Shown piece after piece: positions 18,365-26,166 of a stretch of 26,259 bases of DNA; the first letter of the stretch is position 1; the number at the start of each line of letters is the position of its first letter. The notes below the pieces were generated by a model. The model was not told the origin of the DNA, made no database searches, and saw nothing but the letters and a program-made list of their open reading frames with translations. The position numbers and the translations under genes were made by a program. Source of the DNA: Thermoplasmata archaeon. GTDB taxonomy: Archaea; Thermoplasmatota; Thermoplasmata; UBA10834. Location: contig JALOTO010000003.1 in assembly GCA_025457845.1 (NCBI GenBank), positions 1-26,259 of the forward strand, in the 5' to 3' direction.

Positions 18365-21286
18365 TCAGTCTATCCTTCTTAAAGCCTCGGCGGGGGCCAG
18401 TCTGGCTGCCTTCCTCGACGGCTGCAGAGTGGAGAGCAGCGTCGCCGCGAACGATATGCCCACGATGATGAGAACCTCGAACCACGGGACCACGAACGGG
18501 GCCGTCTCGCTGAACCCGCCCCACTCCCACAGCCTGTAGGAGAGGCCGAGCCCCATGACGAGCCCGAGGATTATCCCAAGCAGCGCGACGAAGGCGGTCT
18601 CGATCATGAAGACGTTGAGGATCATCTCCCTCTGGTAGCCTATGGCCCTCATGACGCCGATCTCCTGCCTGCGCTCGGCGATGTTCCTTATCGTGATGAT
18701 TCCCAGTCCGGCGATGCCGACTATCAGGCCGATGCCCAGGAATATCTCCATGAGCTGCATGATGGATGAGGACATCTGCATGACCTCCTCTACGGTGTCC
18801 TTGACGACGACGGTTATCATCCCGTACTCGATGAACGCCCTCTCCAGCTGCTCCGCGACGTCGGCGACCGCGTAGCCTTCCGGCGGGTCGACGGAGAAGT
18901 AGAACAGGTTCGTCGTGACATCAGGCGAGAAGCCCGCGACGAAGTCCGATGCCATGAACAGGCCCTGGACGAACATCTGGTCCATTATGCCTATGATGGT
19001 GACGTCCTTCGCCTCCCCGCTCAGAGACGTGAGCGTGACGATCTCCCCGACCCCCACATCGGCCACGGTGCCCGCCATGCTGAACATCCCTGACAGCACG
19101 GACCCGTCGATCATCGCGACGGAATCGTTCGTCAGCAGCGCCCTCCATGCGGACTCGTCCGATTCGTACTCGGGCGCCCTCTCAGCCAGGGAGAACTGGT
19201 TCCCCAGGAGCATGGAGCCGCCGTAACCTATCAGGCTGGTGACCTCTGAATCGTTCGCCCCTTCTGGGAGCATCATCACCGTGGCCGTCGTCGAGTACTC
19301 CGAGCGTTCGAAGACCTCGCTCGAGCCAACGGTCGCCTCCACGGTCGCCATCCCGGCGGTCAGGTTCTCCGCGGGCATATCCCTGAACGTGTAGCCTATG
19401 ACATCGAAGCCGCCAGAGTACGACTCCGTCAGGGTCTCGACGCTCTCCCTCTGGAAGGAGGCTATCATCATGACCACCACGACCGTGAACATGATGAGGG
19501 CGAAGATGAACAGCGTGAGGGCGGTCCGGAACTTCTTGTTCATGGGGTAGCTCACCGCGGCCTTGAAGACCGGTAGCAGCGACCTCCTGCGCCCGAAGAC
19601 CTTCATCAGCCCCTCAAGGAGCAGGTCGCTGTTGAACATGATCACCATGACGCCGCCCGTCACGAGCACGATCCCCGTGATGATGAACATCTCCATCCCG
19701 CCGCCCGTCTCGCCGAATATCATCCCAGGTAGGTCTATCGAGAACGGGTCCAGGACCCAGAAGATCATGAACAGGCCGACGGTGCTGAACGCCGCGCGGG
19801 GGCTGACGAACCTCACCGCTATCAGCGCCAGGCCGAAGGCCATCATCGAGGGCCCTGCGAGTATCCACGCGGCGTCATCCCCCGCGTCGCCTATGAGGGT
19901 GAGCAGGACTCCGAATGCCAACACGAGGGCTCCGGTGAGGAAGTGCTTCTTTTCGGACTTGGCGAGCGACGGCTCCGGTATGTCCCTTATCGCCCTGACG
20001 ATGTTGAGCTTGCTGACGCGCCACGAGGCCAGGGCGACGGTCAGCACTGTCAGGAGGAACCCGGCGCACGCCGCGACCAGGAGGCTGTCCCACTCGAAGC
20101 TGAGAGTGACCATGAGCCCGGCCGTGGACATTATGGTCGAGAACATGACGATCATGAACGCCGCGATGACGAGGCCCACAAGGGCTCCCACGGCGGATGC
20201 CATGAGGGCGTATGCGACCCCCTCGAACAGGAACGTCTGGGTCAGGTCCCCCCGCTGCATCCCGACTGCCCTAGAGATGCCCATCTCGGGCTTCCTCTCC
20301 TCTGCGAGCATGACGAATATGTTGATGATGAGCGCGACGCCCGCGATTATGGCGAACGAGCTCATGATGATGAATATCTCCGATATCTGGTCAGAGACCT
20401 GCTCGGCCTGCTCTATGCCGTCCTTCTTGATGGTGTCATAGAAGTACGATGGCCCATCGGGTATGGCCGCCTGGACCTCCGCCAACGCCTCGTCCGTGAC
20501 CAGGTATCCGTCCTCGGCGCTCCCGGCCGCGGACAGGTCCACCTTGTTGATCATCCCTGGAGAGAACAGGATTGAGTCCTGGACGTAGGACAGCTCCACG
20601 AATACGGTCGACGTCCCGTCGAACTGCGCCATCCCCTCGTCCTTGGCGATTGCGGAGACCGTCAGCATGGACGGGATGCCGGAGTCCGGTACGACCATGA
20701 GCGTGTCCCCGGCGACGGCGTCGAGCTCGTCCGCGAGGTCGGGGTTGATGACGCACTTGCCTGCGGTGACCATGTCCAGCGGGACCTCCGAGCCGTCCTC
20801 GAGGAGAAGCCCGTTAACCGTGTCATCTGGGTCGTACCCGAACAGGGTCGCGGTCGGCGAGGAGGAGCTCAGCCTGGGGTTGACCGTCGATACGCGTTCC
20901 CGTATTGCCGGGGCGACTCCGTCCACATGTGGGAGGTCGCCCGCATCCAGAGACGCGGCGAGCGAGTCCGCGACGCTCTGGTTGAAGTATATCCAGTCGC
21001 CGACCTCGTCCTCGACGGTTATGACTATGTCCACCGCGCCGGTGGACGAGTAGACCTCCTGTCTCACCAGATGGTCCATGGTGTCGCCGACCACGAGGGA
21101 CCCGGAGATCATCGAGGTCGCGATCATCAGGCCGACCACCACGATGACGGTGTATCTCTTCCTCCTGACGATGTTCCTCAGCGACATCCTGGCGAAGACC
21201 GGCCGCCTGAGCATGAGCAGCCCGACGACGGCCAGGACGAGGAAGACCATCAGCAGCAGTTGCATGGACCCGGTCAAACCAACCAC
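18365..21286 (-). CDS. Double-FtsX-domain ABC transporter permease (MacB/LolC type)
   Basis: A 973-residue membrane protein with two MacB_PCD/FtsX units. A TM helix near residues 8-26 and another at about 45-65 precede a large outside domain (about 70-295); helices at about 302-328, 352-383 and 402-422 form the first FtsX domain (LAEERKPEMGISRAVG). Helices at about 450-550 link to a second outside domain (about 611-850) and a second FtsX domain (GLGIITIRNIAERRQEIGVMRAIG ... LQPSRKAARLAPAEALR). Such permeases move lipoproteins, peptides or signals by a mechanical motion rather than a classic channel. The stop of the ATPase gene lies one base before this GTG; a TTG at 21277 with GAGGTG six bases upstream is an alternative start. 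Substrate unknown. Confidence 0.88.
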   Translation of the reverse strand: MVGLTGSMQLLLMVFLVLAVVGLLMLRRPVFARMSLRNIVRRKRYTVIVVVGLMIATSMISGSLVVGDTMDHLVRQEVYSSTGAVDIVITVEDEVGDWIYFNQSVADSLAASLDAGDLPHVDGVAPAIRERVSTVNPRLSSSSPTATLFGYDPDDTVNGLLLEDGSEVPLDMVTAGKCVINPDLADELDAVAGDTLMVVPDSGIPSMLTVSAIAKDEGMAQFDGTSTVFVELSYVQDSILFSPGMINKVDLSAAGSAEDGYLVTDEALAEVQAAIPDGPSYFYDTIKKDGIEQAEQVSDQISEIFIIMSSFAIIAGVALIINIFVMLAEERKPEMGISRAVGMQRGDLTQTFLFEGVAYALMASAVGALVGLVIAAFMIVMFSTIMSTAGLMVTLSFEWDSLLVAACAGFLLTVLTVALASWRVSKLNIVRAIRDIPEPSLAKSEKKHFLTGALVLAFGVLLTLIGDAGDDAAWILAGPSMMAFGLALIAVRFVSPRAAFSTVGLFMIFWVLDPFSIDLPGMIFGETGGGMEMFIITGIVLVTGGVMVIMFNSDLLLEGLMKVFGRRRSLLPVFKAAVSYPMNKKFRTALTLFIFALIMFTVVVVMMIASFQRESVETLTESYSGGFDVIGYTFRDMPAENLTAGMATVEATVGSSEVFERSEYSTTATVMMLPEGANDSEVTSLIGYGGSMLLGNQFSLAERAPEYESDESAWRALLTNDSVAMIDGSVLSGMFSMAGTVADVGVGEIVTLTSLSGEAKDVTIIGIMDQMFVQGLFMASDFVAGFSPDVTTNLFYFSVDPPEGYAVADVAEQLERAFIEYGMITVVVKDTVEEVMQMSSSIMQLMEIFLGIGLIVGIAGLGIITIRNIAERRQEIGVMRAIGYQREMILNVFMIETAFVALLGIILGLVMGLGLSYRLWEWGGFSETAPFVVPWFEVLIIVGISFAATLLSTLQPSRKAARLAPAEALRRID

Positions 21287-21287
21287 C

Positions 21288-22085
21288 TCAGAACGGCGAC
21301 GGTGCGAACTCCTTCTCGACCAGCCCGTCCTTCATCATGACGATCCTGTCGGCCATCTTGCCGATGTTGTAGTCGTGGGTCACGATGATGAATGTCTGGT
21401 GGTTCTCCTTGTTCAGCTTCCTCAGCAGCTGCATTATGTCCTTGGACGACTCGCTGTCGAGGTTCCCGGTGGGCTCGTCGCCGAAGACGATCTCCGGCCT
21501 GTTGACGAGTGAGCGGGCTATGGTGACGCGCTGCTGCTGTCCTCCTGAGAGCTCGGAGGGCTTGTGGTCCTTCCACTCCTCGAGCCCGACGGCCCTAAGC
21601 GCCTCGAGGGCCTTCGGCCGGGCGTCCTTCGGCTTGATCCCGCCCAGCAGGAGCGGCATCTCGACGTTCTCCGCGGCCGTGAGGACGGGCAGCAGGTTGT
21701 ACGCCTGGAATATGAATCCGATCTTCTCAGCCCTGTACCTCGTGCGCTCGCGGTCGGACATCTTGGACAAGGGCCTGCCCCTTATCATGACCTCCCCCGA
21801 GCTGATGTCGTCGAGGCCTGAGATGCAATTCAGAAGGGTCGTCTTGCCGCAGCCGGACGGGCCCATGACGGCGACCATCTCGCCCTCCTTGACATTGAAC
21901 TGTAGTCCCTTGAGTGCCTCGACCTTCACCTTGCCTGTGTCGTAGGTCTTCTTGAGGTCCACTGCGACTATGATCCCGTCCCCGCCGGCATCTACCGGCA
22001 AAGGCTCCGCCCTGACCCTCTTCCTCTTGGCTTCCTTCACGGTCTCTCCCCCGTGCTCCGCGGGGACGTCCCCCGCGGATTCCAT
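21288..22085 (-). CDS. ABC transporter ATP-binding protein (LolD/MacB type)
   Basis: A 265-residue ATPase that powers the adjacent permease. All motifs are complete: Walker A GPSGCGKT (75-82), Q-loop FIFQAYNLLP (124-133), signature LSGGQQQR (179-186), Walker B IVFGDEP (199-205) and H-loop His237. The NLLPVLTAAENVEMPLLLGG segment is characteristic of the LolD/MacB subgroup. The first 38 residues, rich in charged amino acids (KEAKRKRVRAEP), extend beyond the usual start. The ATG at 22085 is chosen because a TATA box lies at 22103-22111, giving a leaderless message; the frame runs open further upstream, but past the promoter. It is divergent from the PGI/PMI gene. Confidence 0.92.
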   Translation of the reverse strand: MESAGDVPAEHGGETVKEAKRKRVRAEPLPVDAGGDGIIVAVDLKKTYDTGKVKVEALKGLQFNVKEGEMVAVMGPSGCGKTTLLNCISGLDDISSGEVMIRGRPLSKMSDRERTRYRAEKIGFIFQAYNLLPVLTAAENVEMPLLLGGIKPKDARPKALEALRAVGLEEWKDHKPSELSGGQQQRVTIARSLVNRPEIVFGDEPTGNLDSESSKDIMQLLRKLNKENHQTFIIVTHDYNIGKMADRIVMMKDGLVEKEFAPSPF

Positions 22086-22102
22086 GAGTCCGAGACCAGG
22101 GA

Positions 22103-22111
22103 GGTTATTAG
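22103..22111 (-). promoter_or_regulatory. TATA box of the ABC transporter operon
   Basis: Minus-strand CTAATAACC is centred about 22 bases before the ATG at 22085. It argues against using any start codon further upstream in that frame. Confidence 0.4.
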
Positions 22112-22160
22112 AAGGTTTCTGTGGACGACCATCAGGTCGGGCGGCTCGAAGGGTTCCGGT

Positions 22161-22170
22161 TTTTTGTATG
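22161..22170 (+). promoter_or_regulatory. Weak TATA-like element before the PGI/PMI gene
   Basis: TTTTTGTATG is centred about 32 bases before the ATG at 22198. An in-frame ATG at 22168 lies inside the element, so 22198 is the preferred start. Confidence 0.3.
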
Positions 22171-22197
22171 CGCACTTCCTATTGGGGGCCCGTTCTC

Positions 22198-23238
22198 ATG
22201 TTGGACTCACCGGATGCCATCCGTTCCCTGGACAGCAGGGACATGCTCGGGACCATCGAGCAGATGTCCAAGCACCTGGCAGAGGGTGTCAGGAGGGGCA
22301 GGATGGCCGGCATCCCGAGGTACAGACCCACCAATGTCGTCGTCTGCGGGATGGGCGGATCGGCCATCGGAGGGGACCTGCTCGCAGAGTGGATGAGGCA
22401 TGTGTCCGACGTGCCCTGCTTCGTGAGGCGGTCGTACAACGCCTCGAGCGTGGTCGACAAGGGGTCCTTGGTCATCGTATCGAGCTACTCCGGCAACACC
22501 GAGGAGACCATGAGCATGTTCGAGGACGCCAGGAGGCGCGGGGCGAAGATCGTCGCCATCGCCTCGGGCGGCCGCATCTCGGAGATGGCCTCGTCGGCCG
22601 GGGTGCCAGTCGCGCGCGTGCCCAACGGCCTCGTCCCTCGGGCGTCGCTCGGGTTCCTTCTCGGGGCCATGATCGGCATCCTCGAGAAGTCAGGGGTCGT
22701 CGACCCTTCCCAAGAGCTGGAGGAGGCGGCGAAGGTCCTGGACGAGACCGCATCGTCATGCTCCCCCGACATGGCCACCCACAGGAACCCGGCGAAGAGG
22801 CTCGCCCACGAGGTCTTCGGCACGATACCTGTCGTGGCGGGCCACGGTCTGTCGGCACCCGTCGCCAAGCGGTGGGCGAACCAGCTCAACGAGAACGGCA
22901 AGGTCCTTGCCTTCGCCACCGAGATACCTGAGATGAACCACAACGAGATCGTCGGATGGATGAGGGACGGCCGGTGCCAGGGCTTCTCGATGATAGTCCT
23001 CGAGCACGAGGAGCGCCACACGCCCATGCACAGGCGCGTGAACGCCACCAAGGCGATGATAGCGAGGAGGACTGGGGTCTTCTCGGTGCACGGCAGCGGT
23101 ACGCTCCCTCTCACGCAGATGCTCTCCCTCGTCATGGTCGGGGACTACGTTAGCGCCTATCTAGGCATCCTCAGGAAGGAGGACCCTTCTTCGACGGAGC
23201 CGATACACGAGCTGAAGTCGATTCTATCAGAAAAGTGA
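22198..23238 (+). CDS. Bifunctional phosphoglucose/phosphomannose isomerase
   Basis: A 346-residue archaeal-type PGI/PMI that interconverts fructose 6-phosphate with glucose 6-phosphate and with mannose 6-phosphate, linking glycolysis to sugar-nucleotide and glycolipid synthesis. Two SIS sugar-isomerase domains are visible: VVVCGMGGSAIGGDLLAEW (47-65) and VSSYSGNTEET (94-104) in the first, KRWANQLNENGK (224-235) and EMNHNEIVGW (245-254) in the second. The NHNE block carries the active-site His248, and the C-terminal THPMHRR-like region is HTPMHRRVNATK. No zinc site is needed in this family. The ATG at 22198 starts the conserved part; it is divergent from the ABC transporter operon. Confidence 0.92.
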   Translation: MLDSPDAIRSLDSRDMLGTIEQMSKHLAEGVRRGRMAGIPRYRPTNVVVCGMGGSAIGGDLLAEWMRHVSDVPCFVRRSYNASSVVDKGSLVIVSSYSGNTEETMSMFEDARRRGAKIVAIASGGRISEMASSAGVPVARVPNGLVPRASLGFLLGAMIGILEKSGVVDPSQELEEAAKVLDETASSCSPDMATHRNPAKRLAHEVFGTIPVVAGHGLSAPVAKRWANQLNENGKVLAFATEIPEMNHNEIVGWMRDGRCQGFSMIVLEHEERHTPMHRRVNATKAMIARRTGVFSVHGSGTLPLTQMLSLVMVGDYVSAYLGILRKEDPSSTEPIHELKSILSEK

Positions 23239-23285
23239 GCATCGTACGCAGGGCAGTATGCGGCCGATAGGGCATGATTTAAGTG

Positions 23286-23314
23286 AAAAAGTGATGAGAG
23301 GGCCCATCGCCCTC
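23286..23314 (-). terminator. Possible terminator of the RHH gene
   Basis: On the minus strand a GC-rich hairpin, GAGGGC and GCCCTC arms with a five-base loop (23298-23314), is followed after seven bases by TTTTT (23286-23290). It lies about 115 bases beyond the RHH stop codon. The same arms also occur at 13392-13408. Archaeal termination depends mostly on T-runs, so the hairpin may be incidental. Confidence 0.35.
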
Positions 23315-23428
23315 CCGAGCGTCACATCCCTTCCGACCTTGCGGCCAGCCCTTCCTTCCCTTAGTTCGTTCGAACGCGGGCGAGAGAGTTCCCCGCGCAA
23401 GACCCGGCGTCGTTGGTGATTCATTGCA

Positions 23429-23830
23429 TCATTGGATCCGCATCTGGTCGGCAGCACGTCCCATCCCTCTCCTCGTGCTGCGTTCCTCGACCGCCTGTGC
23501 GACCTTCTGGCGCAACGCCTCCCTTCCCTCGAGGTAGTAGCGCTTCTTCTCCTCGACCCATCCGGAAAGGGCCATCGTCACGGCCTGCGAGACATCGCTG
23601 GCATCGCCGCTCTCTATGAACATCTCGACGTCCTCCATCAGCGCGTTGGGCACGACGGTGCTCACCTTGGTGGAGTTCCAGGTCCCTGCCTCATCGTGTA
23701 GGTATGCGGCAATGGCCTGGCGGACGACGTCCGAGACGGACTGGAGGCCGGCGCGCTCGCGAATCGCCTCGAGCTCCCTGAGGTCCTCCTCAGGCAGTCG
23801 GACATTGATGCGGGCAGTTTGTGTGGACAT
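23429..23830 (-). CDS. Tandem ribbon-helix-helix DNA-binding protein
   Basis: A 133-residue protein containing two ribbon-helix-helix units in one chain. Unit 1 is residues 6-46 (strand ARINVRLP, helices with SVSDVVRQAIAAYL). Unit 2, residues 54-94, aligns with it without a gap at an offset of 48 (strand TKVSTVVP, then DVSQAVTMALSGWV). Contacts in the strand would be Arg7/Asn9/Arg11 and Lys55/Ser57/Val59. RHH proteins normally dimerise to pair two strands; a tandem could form the unit within one chain, as TraY does. A C-terminal basic tail (EKKRYYLEGREALRQ ... RRGMGRAADQMR) follows. The gene stands alone, without toxin partner, and a perfect 21-base palindrome covers its promoter, pointing to autorepression. 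Confidence 0.85.
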   Translation of the reverse strand: MSTQTARINVRLPEEDLRELEAIRERAGLQSVSDVVRQAIAAYLHDEAGTWNSTKVSTVVPNALMEDVEMFIESGDASDVSQAVTMALSGWVEEKKRYYLEGREALRQKVAQAVEERSTRRGMGRAADQMRIQ

Positions 23831-23846
23831 TGTGATCGCGGCGCCT

Positions 23847-23867
23847 TGTACGACAAATTGTCGTACA
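23847..23867. promoter_or_regulatory. Palindromic operator at the RHH gene promoter
   Basis: TGTACGACAA (23847-23856), one central A, TTGTCGTACA (23858-23867): perfect ten-base arms. Relative to the minus-strand gene it lies between the TATA box and the ATG at 23830 and covers the expected transcription start near 23849. This is the ideal place for autorepression by the gene's RHH product. The repeat is seen; the binder is inferred. Confidence 0.7.
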
Positions 23868-23869
23868 GT

Positions 23870-23878
23870 CTATAAATA
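23870..23878 (-). promoter_or_regulatory. TATA box of the RHH gene
   Basis: Minus-strand TTTATAG within ATTTATAGA is a near-consensus archaeal TATA box, 40-48 bases before the ATG at 23830, and abuts the palindromic operator. Confidence 0.6.
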
Positions 23879-24023
23879 GCTATCTAGCAATCGGGCGACC
23901 TGCGTTTCCGATGGAGCCGGTGCAAAGTCGGACGGAAGACCGGGCGCACCATCCTGCGGGCGCCGGCGCTTGTCATGGAATCGGACATTACCTGACGAAC
24001 ATGTTTTGGTTTCAGTAAGATAC

Positions 24024-24033
24024 GTTTTTAATC
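24024..24033 (+). promoter_or_regulatory. TATA box of glyA
   Basis: GTTTTTAATC is centred about 27 bases before the GTG at 24055, giving a leaderless glyA message. Between this box and the RHH operator (23868-24023) I see only a ten-base GCGCCGGCGC palindrome (23960-23969) of uncertain meaning. Confidence 0.5.
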
Positions 24034-24054
24034 TCTCAGAGGTTCCCCGAATAT

Positions 24055-25353
24055 GTGCCATCTTCTAGGGAGATCGCGCAGTCCGTGCGCGACCTGACAC
24101 GCAGACACAACAACTGGTTCAAGGACTGCATACCTCTCATCGCATCGGAGAACGTGCTGAGCCCCGCGAGCCGCGAGGTGCTCAACTCCGACCTTCACAA
24201 CAGGTACGCCGAGGGGCTGCCTGGCAAGCGGTACTATCAGGGCAACATCGTCTTCGACGAGATCGAGAGCCTCTGCGAGAAGCTCGCGAAGGAGGTATTC
24301 TCCGCCGAGTTCGCCGACGTCAGGCCGACATCCGGCACCGTCGCCAATCTGGCGGTCCTGCAGGCCATCGCGAAGCCGAGGGAGAAGCTCACCGCCGTGG
24401 CGGTCTCCGACGGAGGACACATCTCGCACGCCAAGATCGGCGCGGCGGGGATGCGCGGAGCGAAGATATTCAACTACCCGTTCGACGAGAAGAACATGAA
24501 TCTCGACGTCGAGGGCGCCAAGAGGCTCATCAGAGAGGTGAAACCGAAGGTGGCCCTGTTCGGCCAGTCGGTCTACCTGTTCCCGACGCCCCTGGACGAG
24601 ATCAAGGAGGCCGTCGAGGAGGTCGGGGCGACGGCATGGTACGATGCGGCCCACGTACTCGGGCTCATCGCGGGGAAGAGGTTCCAGGACCCGCTAAGGC
24701 AGGGCATGGACGTCGTTTCCGGCAGCACTCACAAGACCCTCCCTGGGCCCCAGCATGGCATGATCCTTGCGAACCTCAGGAAGGAAGGGCTCGAGTCCAA
24801 CATCAGGCGCGGGGTCTTCCCTGGCGCGACGAGCAACCACCACCTCCACGCGGTCGCATCCCTGGCGGTCACCCTGGCGGAGACCAGGGAGTTCGGGGAG
24901 GCATACGCCGCCCAGACGGTCAGGAACGCCAAGGCCCTAGGGCAGGCCATGCACGAGCGCGGCATGGAGGTCCTCTGCGAGCACCTGGGGTTCACCGAGT
25001 CGCACACCATAGTCGTGGACGTGCAGGAGCACGGAGGCGGCAAGAGGGTCGCCCTGGACCTCGAGAAGGCCAACATAATACTCAACAAGAACATGCTCCC
25101 ATGGGATTCGGACCCCGTCAGGCCGTCGGGCATCAGGATCGGCGTCCAGGAGCTCACGAGGCTCGGGATGAAGGAGGTCCAGATGTCCGAGGTCGCCGAG
25201 CTCATCCACCGCGTCGCGGTCAAGACGGAGGACCCGCTGAGGGTCAAGGAGGATGTCGTGGCCTTCAAGCGCGGCTACACCAAGGTCCACTACTGCTTCT
25301 TCGAGGGGGAGGAGGCCTACGACTACCCCTCGTACGACGGAGACCTTTATTAG
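24055..25353 (+). CDS. glyA: Serine hydroxymethyltransferase
   Basis: A 432-residue PLP enzyme that interconverts serine and glycine and supplies one-carbon units to tetrahydrofolate or, in methanogens, a methanopterin cofactor. Fold-type I features are present: PLIASENVLSPASREVL, the Tyr-rich loop AEGLPGKRYYQGN, SDGGHISH with PLP-stacking His122, WYDAAHVLGLI with Asp197 and His200, and SGSTHKTLPGPQHG with the Schiff-base Lys227. Near the C terminus SGIRIGVQELTRLGM is the usual substrate-carboxylate region, its Arg in GIRIG. It starts at a GTG (24055); an ATG two bases earlier is out of frame. It has a TATA box 22-31 bases before the start. Cofactor type cannot be read from the sequence. Confidence 0.96.
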   Translation: MPSSREIAQSVRDLTRRHNNWFKDCIPLIASENVLSPASREVLNSDLHNRYAEGLPGKRYYQGNIVFDEIESLCEKLAKEVFSAEFADVRPTSGTVANLAVLQAIAKPREKLTAVAVSDGGHISHAKIGAAGMRGAKIFNYPFDEKNMNLDVEGAKRLIREVKPKVALFGQSVYLFPTPLDEIKEAVEEVGATAWYDAAHVLGLIAGKRFQDPLRQGMDVVSGSTHKTLPGPQHGMILANLRKEGLESNIRRGVFPGATSNHHLHAVASLAVTLAETREFGEAYAAQTVRNAKALGQAMHERGMEVLCEHLGFTESHTIVVDVQEHGGGKRVALDLEKANIILNKNMLPWDSDPVRPSGIRIGVQELTRLGMKEVQMSEVAELIHRVAVKTEDPLRVKEDVVAFKRGYTKVHYCFFEGEEAYDYPSYDGDLY

Positions 25354-25386
25354 CGCGCAACATAATCATCTACCCGCGAGCTTCAG

Positions 25387-26166
25387 ATGGTCGCACGTGT
25401 CAGGGCCCTCCAGATAGCTGTCGGCGTGGTCAACTTCGCCATTTTCACCCTCGCTCTCACCAGCATCTACCCGTTCCCGAGCGGCGACTTCAATGTCGAC
25501 CTCCCCTCCCCGAACGAGGTGGAGTGGTACTACCAGGACGGCGTCGTCAGCGTGACGGCGCCCTACTCGATCGACAACGGCGGGTTCTACGATGTCGTCG
25601 ACCTCAGCCTCGACTACTCGGTGACGAACTCCTCCTACGAAGAGCTCGCATCAGACGTCATCGACATCGGCACCATCCCCGCCGGCACCGTGCGAGAGGA
25701 CGAGATCGAGTTCGGCTTCGACATACTGGACCTCTACGAGCGCGGGTTCACGTCGATGGTCTTCAACGACGACCTGATCTACCTGAACATCGGGGTCTCC
25801 TGCTACTATACCTTGGAGCTCATCCGGTTCGAGGCGCAGTACGACGTCACCCTGCAATGGGACGCGCTCATCCAGGATTTCGAGGTCGACGGGTTCGAGG
25901 TCAGCGGGACCGAGCTGCTGGTCGACTACCACCTCACGACCTCGCCGATGCTGAGCGGCAACGCCCACGTCCACGCCTCCCTCTACGACGACGGCACGCT
26001 CGTCGCAGAGGACGATGATACCCTGGAGCTGGGGACGACGGACGAGGGAAGGCTCGCCTTCGAGGTCCCGCTGGGCTCCACCCCAGATTTGGTGGTCCTC
26101 GAAGTGGTCGTACTCGACTTCGGGACCGAGACCAGCGTACCCATCCCATCGGAGGTGCCTCTGTGA
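25387..26166 (+). CDS. Membrane-anchored extracytoplasmic protein, unknown function
   Basis: A 259-residue protein with a single N-terminal hydrophobic segment (about residues 7-28, LQIAVGVVNFAIFTLALTSIY) that should act as a signal anchor, followed by an acidic, beta-strand-rich region outside the membrane. Two segments look alike, each an alternating strand pattern with a short acidic turn (VEWYYQDGVVSVTAPYSIDNGG and FEVDGFEVSGTELLVDYHLTTS), reminiscent of LEA14-like or CARDB-type beta domains, but I cannot assign a family. Cys is almost absent, as usual for exported proteins. ACATAATCA at 25360-25368 about 22 bases upstream of the ATG may be its promoter. Its stop overlaps the start of the next gene (GTGA), so the two are coupled. 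Confidence 0.7.
   Translation: MVARVRALQIAVGVVNFAIFTLALTSIYPFPSGDFNVDLPSPNEVEWYYQDGVVSVTAPYSIDNGGFYDVVDLSLDYSVTNSSYEELASDVIDIGTIPAGTVREDEIEFGFDILDLYERGFTSMVFNDDLIYLNIGVSCYYTLELIRFEAQYDVTLQWDALIQDFEVDGFEVSGTELLVDYHLTTSPMLSGNAHVHASLYDDGTLVAEDDDTLELGTTDEGRLAFEVPLGSTPDLVVLEVVVLDFGTETSVPIPSEVPL

Noticed and set aside
23364..23397. Possible tRNA T-arm around TTCGAAC
   Set aside because: The flanking five-base stems do not pair and no acceptor or anticodon arm can be built; only a CGTTCGAACG palindrome and a CGCGGG/CCCGCG hairpin remain.
23294..23419. 41-codon frame starting with the ATG at 23294
   Set aside because: The start codon lies too close to the only TATA-like element, there is no ribosome binding site, and the product is Pro/Arg-rich without a fold signature. 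A hairpin in the same place fits a non-coding role better.
24636..26018. 460-codon open frame overlapping glyA and the next gene
   Set aside because: It runs through two real genes in another frame and gives a Pro/Arg/Gly-rich low-complexity product.
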